From NCBI GenBank assembly GCA_031411235.1, contig JANOAR010000044.1, forward strand, positions 1-22,902: a stretch of 22,902 bases of DNA, written 5' to 3'. The notes under the pieces are model-generated. The model worked only from the letters and a program-made list of their open reading frames with translations. It was not told the DNA's origin and did not search any database. This DNA is from JANOAR01 sp031411235 (GTDB lineage Bacteria > Verrucomicrobiota > Verrucomicrobiia > Verrucomicrobiales > Verrucomicrobiaceae). The position numbers and the translations under genes were made by a program. This document shows, in pieces, positions 15,427 through 22,902 of this stretch (its first letter is position 1; each line of letters opens with the position of its first letter).

Positions 15427-18035
15427 CGGGTCTGGAAAAGGCGGCTGTGGGCGATCTCGTTCATGAGAGTGCGGATGCCGCCGCCTTGTTTTTCAGTGCG
15501 TGCCACGATGGCATCCACGTCTGCACGGTCAGCAAAAGAGAGGTCGCGGCCCGTGGCGTAGATGAGGAGTTGGCGAGCGAGATTGTGCAGGAGGCGATGG
15601 GTGTCGCTGGCGAGGATGGTCTTGAATTGGTGGATGTCGCTGAAGGCTTGGCCATCGGCGAAGGCCCCCGTGGCATCGACTTTGGGGCCGAGGGTGAACC
15701 CGATTGCAATTTTCGGATCAATGCTGCCGCGTGGGGCGCGATCAGCTTTGTCGTTGAGCGAGCGGTAGCGATCTCGGAAGCCACCAATGACATCGAAGGC
15801 TTCGAGGGCAAAGCCGGGAGGGTCGATCTTGGCGTGGCAACTGGCGCAACTGGCGTCGGCGCGGTGTTTGTCCAGCATCTCGCGGATGGTGGTGGTGCCT
15901 TGAACATCGGGCTCGACGGCGGGGATATTGGGTGGCGGTGGCTCGGGTGGCTGGCCGAGCAAGCGGGCCATGACGAAGGCTCCGCGAGGCACGGGAGAGG
16001 TGGTGGTGCCATTGGCCGTTACCTTTAAAATGGCGGCTTGAGTGAGGAAGCCACCGCGAGCGCAGCCTTTGGGCAAGGTCACTCGACGGATAGTGGGGCC
16101 GCTGACGCCGGGGATGTTGTAGAGCACGGCGAGCTTCTCATTGAGCATGACGAAGTCGGACTGCACGAGGTAGCTGGCGTCGTAGTTGCGCTCGATGAGT
16201 TCGCGAAAGTAGGCGCGAGTTTCAGCGACCATGCTGTCCTGCATGTAGGGGTTGAATTCGGGGTAGAGCTTCTTGTCGGGATCATTGGCGGCGATGCTGC
16301 GGAGCTTGAGCCATTGGCCGAGGAAGTCGTCGATGAAGCGTTGCGCCTTGGGGTCTTTGAGCAGGCGTTCGACTTGCTCGCTGAGGGTTTTAGCATTGCG
16401 AAGCTGGCCGCTGGTGGCGAGGTCAATGAGACTATCGTCGGGCTTGGAGCGCCAGAGCCAATACGAGAGGCGGGCGGCTAAGGCATGGTCGTCGAGCTTG
16501 CCAACGGGCTCGATGTGATAAAGGAAGTCGGGCGAACAAAGAGCCGTGCGATAGGCGGAGCGCATGGCGTCCTCGAAGCAATCGCCTGCCTGCAAACGTG
16601 TTGCGACGCGGCCAACATAAGCCTTCACCACATCAGTATCGACGGGACGACGGAAGGCCTTGGGCAAGAAGCTGGCGAGTAAGTGTGTGGCATCCGGGAG
16701 GGGATCGGTGCTCTGCGTTGTCCAGATGCCTTTGATGGGTTCGGGGCGATTGTTGGCTCCAATGATTTCTTGTTTCAAAGGCTTGCGCGTGGGTGGGCGC
16801 ATGTCTTTGTGCTCGGCGGGTTTGAACTCGGTGAGGGCGGCGTCGCCGAAGAGCAGGCGATGGCTGCGCGGTGGCCAGATGTCGTGGAGGGGGCCTTCCA
16901 CATCGACCCAGTCGCTGACGACGCAGGGGCCAGTGAAGCCCATGGTGCGATCCACTTGGCCCCAGGTGCCGACGCGATAGAGCACGACGGGCGCGAGCGA
17001 GGCGGCGTTGAATCCAAAGGACTCTTTGGCGTTCAGCCACAGTTCTTGTTCATGCACTTTGGACTCTAGTGATGGGGCGTCGAAGTAGCCGAGCACATAG
17101 CTGGGGTGCTGCCCGCCGCGCCCGTTTTCATTGAACTGCACAACGGATAAGCGTGCGGCTTCGATGCCGCGTGCGGGCAGGATTTTACCCTTGTCCCACC
17201 ACAGGCTCCAGAAGGAGGCCTTGATGCGATAGCGGCCTGGATGCACGGCGACAAACTTGCGGTAGTAGGCATTCCACGACTCGTCCTCATGACGAAAAAT
17301 GCCGACGCTGCTCATGCGGTCGAAAAGGCCGAGGCTCTCGTGGGCGCCTTGATTGATGTGGGCATACTCGCCTGCGGGCGGGAATTCGGGGTCGATTTTT
17401 TTGTCGCGCAGCAGCATCGCATCGCCCCCCATGAGCATGATGTCGGTCTCGTAGTTGCGGGCGAGCGAGAGGCGCACGGATTCCACGGGCGGAGCCTCAG
17501 GTTGCACGGCGATGGCCATGTCGAGGGTCTTGTCGGCAGCTTCGATGTACTTGGAAAGGTTGACATGGGAGATGTCGAGCGCGTCGCTGTTTGTATCAAA
17601 GCCATGAGCGCTGCCGTCGGTGGGCAGCACCATTTGCAAGGCGATGCCAGGTAGGTCAAAGAGGTCGCGCACGGTGTGCTCATACTCGGCACGGGTTAGG
17701 CGACGAATGCCGGTGCGATTGGCAATGTCGAGATGTGTGCGTTCGGCTTCGATGAGTGACTTTGCGAGCGCACTGACGGTGGCTTTGACTTGGTCGGCAG
17801 GCGGGCGCTTCTCTATCTTCGGCGGCATGTCGCCGGACTGAATACGGTCATGGACTTTGACCCACCTAGCGAAGTTGTCGGGGTCGGTGAGATCGAGGCT
17901 TAATGCGGTGAGATCAAGATTGCCTTTGTGGGTGTCGGCGTCGTGGCACTTGATGCAGTGCTGGTCGATGAAGCTCGGGCTGCTGGCCAACAGGGACGTG
18001 GCAAATGGGGTGAGGCAAAGAGCGATGAGGCGCAT
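15423..18035 (-). CDS. DUF1592 family (planctomycete cytochrome-like) protein
   Basis: An 870-aa exported protein with a signal peptide (1-18) and an N-terminal c-type heme motif CIKCH (27-31) in a planctomycete cytochrome C-like segment. It is followed by DUF1587 (around 113-130, RAEYEHTVRDLFDL), a central beta-rich region, DUF1595/DUF1592 (about 450-640, LSYWLWRSKPDDSL), DUF1588 (about 660-790, with a second CxxCH, CASCH) and DUF1585 at the C-terminus (HNLARQLLIYATGRDLSF). These architectures are typical of Planctomycetes and Verrucomicrobia; electron transfer at the cell surface is assumed but unproven. The gene is ATGA-coupled to the HMA-like gene and divergent from the propeller gene across 142 bp. 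DUF1592 proteins are commonly paired with DUF1552 proteins, and one lies nearby at 19303-20634. Confidence 0.93.
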   Translation of the reverse strand: MRLIALCLTPFATSLLASSPSFIDQHCIKCHDADTHKGNLDLTALSLDLTDPDNFARWVKVHDRIQSGDMPPKIEKRPPADQVKATVSALAKSLIEAERTHLDIANRTGIRRLTRAEYEHTVRDLFDLPGIALQMVLPTDGSAHGFDTNSDALDISHVNLSKYIEAADKTLDMAIAVQPEAPPVESVRLSLARNYETDIMLMGGDAMLLRDKKIDPEFPPAGEYAHINQGAHESLGLFDRMSSVGIFRHEDESWNAYYRKFVAVHPGRYRIKASFWSLWWDKGKILPARGIEAARLSVVQFNENGRGGQHPSYVLGYFDAPSLESKVHEQELWLNAKESFGFNAASLAPVVLYRVGTWGQVDRTMGFTGPCVVSDWVDVEGPLHDIWPPRSHRLLFGDAALTEFKPAEHKDMRPPTRKPLKQEIIGANNRPEPIKGIWTTQSTDPLPDATHLLASFLPKAFRRPVDTDVVKAYVGRVATRLQAGDCFEDAMRSAYRTALCSPDFLYHIEPVGKLDDHALAARLSYWLWRSKPDDSLIDLATSGQLRNAKTLSEQVERLLKDPKAQRFIDDFLGQWLKLRSIAANDPDKKLYPEFNPYMQDSMVAETRAYFRELIERNYDASYLVQSDFVMLNEKLAVLYNIPGVSGPTIRRVTLPKGCARGGFLTQAAILKVTANGTTTSPVPRGAFVMARLLGQPPEPPPPNIPAVEPDVQGTTTIREMLDKHRADASCASCHAKIDPPGFALEAFDVIGGFRDRYRSLNDKADRAPRGSIDPKIAIGFTLGPKVDATGAFADGQAFSDIHQFKTILASDTHRLLHNLARQLLIYATGRDLSFADRADVDAIVARTEKQGGGIRTLMNEIAHSRLFQTR

Positions 18036-18177
18036 GATTCGGAGGTATGGAAGGCAAGTCTAGTGGTGGGATACGTTGGGCTCGTGGTGCATTCCATCAT
18101 TGAGCACTGGACAAAAACTCTGCGATTCGCTCTGCTTGCCCAAAGCCACGATTCACTTCAAGCCCACACCTTCCTTC

Positions 18178-19281
18178 ATGCCTACTCGTCGTTACTTCCT
18201 CGCTGGTCTCAGCACTGCGGCTGCGGCTTCATTTTCCCAGAAGCTGAGCGCTGCTCCTGATCCGAAATTGGACGTGGTCATCGGCCACGGGGGGCATCGC
18301 TACAAGGTGAACAAAGACTGGGTCGCGCCTGGGCAAGGGCGGCATCACCCGATCCTAAACTGCCACGAGATGGTGCAGGTGAAGGATGGGCGGTTGTTCA
18401 TGATCGGCGACCACTGGGATAACCAGATGCTGGTGTTTAAGCCCGATGGCACCATCGCCGAGTCCTGGGGCAGTGTGTGGCCGGGCGGGCATGGGCTGAC
18501 GCTCAGCCAGGAGAACGGCGAGGAGTTTCTCTTCGTCACGGATTCGGGGTTGTGGAAATCCGGCAGCGGTGGCTATCGGCAGACAGGACGCGTCACGAAG
18601 ATCGACCTGAGTGGGCGCGAGATATTCAGCATCAGCCATCCCATGAGTGTGGGCGCGTACGAGCCCAGCATGGTGTTTAATCCCACCGAAAGCACCGTCG
18701 CGCCGAATGGCGACATCTTCATCATCGACGGCTACGGCTCGAACTACATCCTGCGCTATGACCACAACGGTAAATTCATCGCCCGCTTCGGTGGTAAGGA
18801 TGGCGTGCCTGAAACCGAGCGACTGAACAACGCGCATGGCATCACCATCGACCTGCGCGATGGTGCCGATAAGGCCACGCTCATCGCCACATCGCGCGTG
18901 GATCATTGCTTCCGCCGCTTCACGCTGGAGGGCAAGTTTGTCGAAACCATTCATGTCGCGGGGTGCAAAGTATGTCGCCCTGTGATCGCGGGCAACGAGC
19001 TGTATGCAGGCGTATGCTGGTCCACGGATCCCGTAGCGAGCAAGCTGCCCGGCAATCCCTCGGGCTTCACGGTGGTGCTGGATGCGAAGGGCAAGGTGAT
19101 CTCTGCGCCCGGTGGCAGCGAGCCCACCTTCGATGATAAAGGCGAGATGAGGCCGCTGACTCGTGCGCAGCCCATCTTCGACCACGGCCATGATGTCTGT
19201 GTGCTGGAGAATGGCGACCTCATCGTGTGCCAATGGAACGCCGCGCAGACTTACCCGATCAAGCTGGAGAAGCTGGTGTAG
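18178..19281 (+). CDS. Tat-exported beta-propeller (NHL-like) protein
   Basis: A 367-aa protein with a twin-arginine signal (TRRYFLAG, residues 3-10). The mature part has repeated blades of the NHL/six-bladed type: MVQVKDGRLFMIGD, TVAPNGDIFIIDG followed by ILRYDHNGKFIARFG, FRRFTLEGKFVETI and CVLENGDLIVCQW. It has seven cysteines, including CKVC at 263-266, which is unusual for an exported propeller and might support a metal site or disulfides. The start at 18178 places the RR motif at the N-terminus; an upstream in-frame ATG at 18076 would bury it. It is divergent from the DUF1592 gene and convergent with the DUF1552 gene. Substrate and function are unknown. Confidence 0.85.
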   Translation: MPTRRYFLAGLSTAAAASFSQKLSAAPDPKLDVVIGHGGHRYKVNKDWVAPGQGRHHPILNCHEMVQVKDGRLFMIGDHWDNQMLVFKPDGTIAESWGSVWPGGHGLTLSQENGEEFLFVTDSGLWKSGSGGYRQTGRVTKIDLSGREIFSISHPMSVGAYEPSMVFNPTESTVAPNGDIFIIDGYGSNYILRYDHNGKFIARFGGKDGVPETERLNNAHGITIDLRDGADKATLIATSRVDHCFRRFTLEGKFVETIHVAGCKVCRPVIAGNELYAGVCWSTDPVASKLPGNPSGFTVVLDAKGKVISAPGGSEPTFDDKGEMRPLTRAQPIFDHGHDVCVLENGDLIVCQWNAAQTYPIKLEKLV

Positions 19282-19300
19282 GCGGCGCGGAGTGCCGCTT
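19282..19300 (+). terminator. Weak hairpin between convergent genes
   Basis: GCGGC (19282-19286) pairs with GCCGC (19294-19298) across a 7-nt loop, directly after the propeller stop codon and before the convergent DUF1552 stop. Only two T residues follow, so termination activity is uncertain. Confidence 0.3.
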
Positions 19301-19302
19301 GC

Positions 19303-20634
19303 TCACACTTCCTCCAACATCATAGAGGCATCACCGAAGGTCTTCGGGCGCACATCCATTTTGTCCATCATCGACATGAATAAGCGGCACATCTGGCGCT
19401 CGGGCTTGTCTTTGTAATCGAGCACGCGCCCTGTTTTGAGACGTCCGCCCGCGCCGCCGAGCACGATGGCGGGGAGTTGGTCGTTGTCATGCTTGGCACC
19501 CGCCATCATGCTGGAGCAGTGCAGCAGCATGGTGTTGTCCAGCAGCGTGCGCGAGCCTTCCTGGATGGCGTCGAGCTTGCGAGCGAGATAGGCGAGCTGC
19601 TCGATGAAAAACTGATTCACCGCGAGCCAGTCCGCGCCGTCGCTGTGCGAGAGCAGATGATGGATCATGTAGTCGATGCCGTGTCCCACTTGCTGCACGC
19701 TGGGTAAATGAGGAAAGCGTAGGGCGCTGTGGTCGTTGTTGAGCTTCAGCGTCGTGATGCGGGTGGTGTCAGTTTGGAACCCAAGCACGAGTAGGTCGCA
19801 CATCAGCCGCATGTGCTCGCCGATGTCCTGCGGTATGCCGTCCGCAGGGCGCTTCATGTTCGGCTTGTCGAGCGTGGGCCGCCAGCCTTGCAACTCACCG
19901 CGCTGGCCCGCGTTTTCGATCCGCTTTTCCACATCGCGCACAGAGTCGAGATACTCGTCGAGCTTGCGCTGGTCGTTACCGCTGATGCTGCGGCGCAAGT
20001 CTTGAGCCTCTACTAATACAGCATCGAGCACGCTCTTGTCGCCCGGCGAAACTTCGTCTTTGAATAAGCGATCAAAGGCAAGAGCGGGGTAGAGTTCCAG
20101 CGGTGTCGGTGTCGTCGGCGAACTCCACGAAATATGTGAGGAGTAGAGCATCGAGTAGTTTTTGTGAACCGATGGGTTCGAGCGCTCGCAGCCCAGTACG
20201 AGGCTGGGCACCTTCGTCGAGCGGCCATACGTTTGCGCCAGCAACTGATCAAAACTCGTGCCAGAGCGTATCTCGCCACCCGAGGCAATCGGAGCGCCAG
20301 ACAAAAGATTACCCGTCTGTGAGCTGTGGATATTGCCCTTCCTCGCTTCCTCGTGGAACAGCCCACGCACGAAGAGCAATTTCTCGCGGAAGTCATGCAA
20401 CGGCGCGAGCACCTTGCCGAGTTCCATCGCCTTGCCTTCGCCCTTCGCCCACCATTCCTTCGAGTGGAAACCATTGCCCGAGAACAACACCGCGAGCCGC
20501 ACGGGAGGCTCGCTCGCGGGTTTGTCGCGCTTCGGTTCATCGCCCCAGACATTGTGAGACTCCAGCCAAGGCAAAGACATGGTGACGCCTGTCCCGCGCA
20601 GGAAGGCTCGGCGTGAGTAGCGGTGGGTATTCAT
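19303..20634 (-). CDS. DUF1552 domain-containing Tat-exported protein
   Basis: A 443-aa protein with a twin-arginine signal (YSRRAFLRG, residues 6-14), followed by the DUF1552 family: RLAVLFSGNGFHSKEWW near the start, HSSQTGNLLSG, LVLGCERSN, and a C-terminal GAKHDNDQLPAIVLGG segment. Length is normal for the family. These proteins have an alkaline-phosphatase/sulfatase-like core related to DUF1501, but their activity is not established. The start lies 34 bp after the DUF1501 stop on the same strand, so the two form an operon. There is no strong Shine-Dalgarno. Confidence 0.92.
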   Translation of the reverse strand: MNTHRYSRRAFLRGTGVTMSLPWLESHNVWGDEPKRDKPASEPPVRLAVLFSGNGFHSKEWWAKGEGKAMELGKVLAPLHDFREKLLFVRGLFHEEARKGNIHSSQTGNLLSGAPIASGGEIRSGTSFDQLLAQTYGRSTKVPSLVLGCERSNPSVHKNYSMLYSSHISWSSPTTPTPLELYPALAFDRLFKDEVSPGDKSVLDAVLVEAQDLRRSISGNDQRKLDEYLDSVRDVEKRIENAGQRGELQGWRPTLDKPNMKRPADGIPQDIGEHMRLMCDLLVLGFQTDTTRITTLKLNNDHSALRFPHLPSVQQVGHGIDYMIHHLLSHSDGADWLAVNQFFIEQLAYLARKLDAIQEGSRTLLDNTMLLHCSSMMAGAKHDNDQLPAIVLGGAGGRLKTGRVLDYKDKPERQMCRLFMSMMDKMDVRPKTFGDASMMLEEV

Positions 20635-20668
20635 GGTGGATCAGCCTCGACGCGTCATTCAAACGGCT

Positions 20669-22093
20669 TTACGCAATCAGCTCGGGAATCGGCTTGCCTT
20701 GATCCACGATAGGCGTCGGGCGACCGTTCAAATCTTGGATCGTCACCTTCGCTGAGTCGATGCCGAGATGATGATAAATCGTCGCCAGGAAATCGCCGGG
20801 GCCACAGGGCCGCTCGATGACGTCTTCACCGCGTTTGTCGCTGGCTCCGATGACGCCGCCCGTCTGGATGCCGCCGCCAGCCCAGATGTTGGTGAAGGCA
20901 CGAGGCCAGTGGTCGCGACCCGGTTGCAGCGTGCCCGCTGGGGCGCTCGCGTCGCCTGCGCCCGTGCTGCGGTCGAAGCTAATCTTCGGCGTGCGGCCAA
21001 ATTCACCCGTGACGACCACGAGTACACGTTTGTCCAAACCGCGTGCGTAGATGTCTTCAATGAGCGCAGAGACCGCGCGGTCATAGTTCGGCATACGGAA
21101 GCGCAGCGCTTCAAATTGATGCTGATTCACCGCGTGATCATCCCAGTTATTGACGCGACCACAGAGTTCACCACTCAACTGGCTGGTGACGATCTCCACG
21201 CCGGACTCCACGAGCCGCCGCGCGAGCAGCAACTGCTGGCCCCAGCGATTGCGACCATAGCGATCCCGCGTATGCGCCTCTTCCTTGCTGAGGTCGAAGG
21301 CATCTCGCGTCTTCGGATTCGTGAGCAGCGTCATCGCCTGCGATTCAAATTCATCGAGCGCCCCGAGTTCGCCTTCACGATCAAACGCACGCTCCATTTT
21401 ATCGAGGCTCTTGCGCAGCGCGACGCGATCACTCAGTCGCTTCGACTCAGCGGCATCGGAGAGGCCAGTGTTAGGCACTTCAAAGTTCGGACGGTTCGGG
21501 TCATCCGTGACGGCGAAGGGCGAATACGCATCGCCGAGATAGGCAGGGCCGCAGTAATCCGGCGACGCCGGATTCACGCCGACATAGTTCGGCAGTGGGT
21601 TGCTGCGCTTGCCTTCTTTGGAGCGCAAATAATTGGCCACCGACATCCAGTCCGGCAGCCTCACCTTCGGCTTGTCACGCGTATCGGAATCCCCGGAAAG
21701 CATTTGCATCGACCCCGCCGGATGCCCGCCCGCGGGTTGATTCATCGAGCGCAGCACGGTGAACTTATCCGCGATCTTCGCATTCATTGGCAGCAACTCC
21801 GTGAAGCGCGTGCCCGGTACCTTCGTGGCGATCGTCTTGAACGGCCCACGATACTCACTGCCGATCTCCGGCTTCGGATCATAGGTGTCGATATGCGACT
21901 GCCCGCCCGGCAGCCACACCATGATGATCGCCTTCTTTTCGTGATTCGGCTTCACCGCATTCTCCGCCCGCAGCTTAAGCAAGCCCGGCCAGCTCAACGC
22001 CGCAAACCCCGTCAACCCAACCTGCATGAATCCCCGCCGCGACATAGGGCCTGCGCAGCGGACGAAAGAAGGAGGATGGATGATGGCGGACAT
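20669..22093 (-). CDS. DUF1501 domain-containing Tat-exported protein
   Basis: A 474-aa protein with a twin-arginine signal (SRRGFMQVG). The first Met gives a 17-residue n-region; the Met at residue 17 is an alternative start. The DUF1501 body shows the opening IIMVWLPGGQSHIDTYDPK, a GHPAGSMQMLSG segment, VVVTGEFGRTPK, and a C-terminal GDFLATIYHHLGID with the GRPTPIV ending. DUF1501 is related to the alkaline phosphatase/sulfatase superfamily, and members are usually encoded beside DUF1549/DUF1553 cytochrome-like partners. Here the partner downstream is DUF1552 instead. It is the first gene of the two-gene operon; its promoter should lie in 22094-22215. Confidence 0.94.
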   Translation of the reverse strand: MSAIIHPPSFVRCAGPMSRRGFMQVGLTGFAALSWPGLLKLRAENAVKPNHEKKAIIMVWLPGGQSHIDTYDPKPEIGSEYRGPFKTIATKVPGTRFTELLPMNAKIADKFTVLRSMNQPAGGHPAGSMQMLSGDSDTRDKPKVRLPDWMSVANYLRSKEGKRSNPLPNYVGVNPASPDYCGPAYLGDAYSPFAVTDDPNRPNFEVPNTGLSDAAESKRLSDRVALRKSLDKMERAFDREGELGALDEFESQAMTLLTNPKTRDAFDLSKEEAHTRDRYGRNRWGQQLLLARRLVESGVEIVTSQLSGELCGRVNNWDDHAVNQHQFEALRFRMPNYDRAVSALIEDIYARGLDKRVLVVVTGEFGRTPKISFDRSTGAGDASAPAGTLQPGRDHWPRAFTNIWAGGGIQTGGVIGASDKRGEDVIERPCGPGDFLATIYHHLGIDSAKVTIQDLNGRPTPIVDQGKPIPELIA

Positions 22094-22215
22094 GGGTGGG
22101 AACTACGTGCGCGAGCTGCGCTTTCTTGCCCGTAGTCGCAGCGCAACAACAGCCTGGGAGTTGCATCATTTTCGATTCATGTGCCGAGAGAAGGATCATC
22201 CAGACTCCGATGAGG

Positions 22216-22818
22216 TCACTTGTTAGAGGAAATCTGTGCAGCCATTTTCATGAGATGCTCGGTGGTTAAATCGTCGAGTTTGCTGACCGGCTTTAGCGGG
22301 ATGTGACCATCATAGTAGTGTCCGGCAAGAACTCCGACAGGGATGATGTCGAAGCCGAATCGATTGATGACGGATCGCGCCTCAAAAAAGGAGATCAAAC
22401 TCTGTTCTGAACTGGCAGATGCTTCTGCTTTTTCTTGAGACGCCTTCATCAAGTGGCAACACAAGACTGCCCGCTCTTTGTCATCGTCTGTCATCCGAGG
22501 CCCAAATATAAGTCCTTGAATGCTATCAGACGCGTTCAAGACCCGAAGATCGGTGGGCATCATTCCATGCGATGGGTAGAAAGCCCGCAACTCACGCTCA
22601 TAGCTCCAGTCAGAGTATTTGATCAGTCCGATGAGCTTCTCCTCTTTCTCTTCGGCGTCACCAGCAATCATCAATGGCACATCGTAATGCTCCTCTTCTT
22701 CCGAATATGAGAACTGATGCAGAAGTCGGTGAAACAGATTCACCTTGGGTGGTTTCTTGCCATTGAGGTGCGCTAGATTTCTGGACCAAGGGCAATCCAA
22801 CAAGACATAGACACCCAT
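22216..22818 (-). CDS. DUF2971-like protein, apparently N-terminally truncated
   Basis: A 200-aa frame. The segment LIKYSDWSYERELRAFYPSH (about 84-103), followed by IQGLIFGPRMTDDDKE, resembles the C-terminal half of DUF2971 proteins, often found in accessory or defence-rich regions. The N-terminal half (the usual YKY and NDPFE region) is missing. The first codons abut and overlap, on the opposite strand, the start of an IS3-type transposase, so the true 5' part was probably removed by that insertion, and the first dozen residues may be IS sequence. Base composition is visibly less GC-rich than the neighbours, consistent with transfer. Function is unknown; it may be a pseudogene. Confidence 0.6.
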   Translation of the reverse strand: MGVYVLLDCPWSRNLAHLNGKKPPKVNLFHRLLHQFSYSEEEEHYDVPLMIAGDAEEKEEKLIGLIKYSDWSYERELRAFYPSHGMMPTDLRVLNASDSIQGLIFGPRMTDDDKERAVLCCHLMKASQEKAEASASSEQSLISFFEARSVINRFGFDIIPVGVLAGHYYDGHIPLKPVSKLDDLTTEHLMKMAAQISSNK

Positions 22819-22902
22819 GAGCCAGAAAACTTATCAACGTTACACCCCCGACTTCAAGGAGAAGGCCCTCGGCCTTCTTGCCTTGGGCAAGCCCATCGCT
22901 GA
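22782..22902 (+). mobile_element. Left end of an IS3-type insertion sequence (boundary approximate)
   Basis: The OrfA start at 22817 is normally preceded by some tens of bases of IS leader. A TGGACC at 22782 resembles the terminal TGGAC/TGNAC of some IS3-family elements and is a candidate left tip, but the right end and target duplication are outside the window, so the boundary cannot be confirmed. Confidence 0.4.
22817..22902 (+). CDS. IS3-family transposase OrfA, 5' fragment at window edge
   Basis: 28 complete codons begin MSQKTYQRYTPDFKEKAL and continue LGLLALGKPIA, then run off the edge. The RYTPDFKEKALGLLALGKP pattern is the start of the HTH_Tnp_1 domain of IS3/IS911-type OrfA proteins, which bind the IS ends and are frameshifted with OrfB to make the transposase. 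The ATG overlaps the reverse-strand ATG of the DUF2971-like frame. Confidence 0.75.
   Translation, partial: MSQKTYQRYTPDFKEKALGLLALGKPIA

Noticed and set aside
18355..19233. 292-codon minus-strand frame opposite the propeller gene
   Set aside because: It has no domain or signal peptide; the plus-strand frame has a Tat signal and propeller repeats.
20768..22135. 455-codon plus-strand open frame opposite the DUF1501 gene
   Set aside because: It is Arg/His/Ile-rich without motifs, while the minus strand encodes a complete DUF1501 protein with a Tat signal.

Overview
The window looks like a chromosomal piece of a Verrucomicrobiota bacterium, probably a Prosthecobacter/Verrucomicrobium-like member. 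The basis is the cluster of DUF1501, DUF1552 and DUF1592/CxxCH proteins (families concentrated in Planctomycetes and Verrucomicrobia), GC-rich coding sequence, weak or absent Shine-Dalgarno sequences, and frequent 4-base ATGA stop/start overlaps. This is an inference from gene content; no rRNA or other taxonomic marker is present.

Region 1 (1-12142) is a dense signalling island. On the minus strand a fused CheB-CheR-PAS protein is followed, through an ATGA overlap, by a three-PAS histidine kinase cut by the left window edge just after its phosphoacceptor His. Divergently, on the plus strand, lie a secreted DUF4142 protein, a strong terminator, a 590-bp gap holding a possible 41-codon membrane peptide and a hairpin, and then a six-gene kinase/response-regulator run. 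That run consists of a degenerate kinase-like protein with no ATPase domain and Gln in place of the phospho-His, an intact soluble histidine kinase with the same RsbU-like N-terminus, a REC-PAS-GAF-PAS-PAS-kinase hybrid, two REC-only response regulators, and one full REC-HTH (NarL type) regulator. The three regulators form a tandem array whose starts are exactly 413 bp apart. The layout suggests several sensors feeding one DNA-binding output, with the REC-only proteins and the dead kinase-like protein acting as modulators.

Region 2 (12155-14669) holds a convergent three-TM membrane protein of unknown function and an RseP-type site-2 protease with two PDZ domains.

Region 3 (14875-22093) is a Planctomycetes/Verrucomicrobia-type export cluster. 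It contains an HMA-like CxxC periplasmic protein ATGA-coupled to a DUF1587/1592/1588/1585 cytochrome-like protein, a divergent Tat-exported beta-propeller (NHL-like) protein, and a DUF1501-DUF1552 gene pair, both with twin-arginine signals. Together they look like an extracytoplasmic, possibly redox-linked system whose substrate cannot be read from the sequence.

Region 4 (22216-22902) is a less GC-rich accessory edge. It has a DUF2971-like gene that appears to have lost its N-terminal half, abutting the first 28 codons of an IS3-type transposase OrfA that runs off the right edge.
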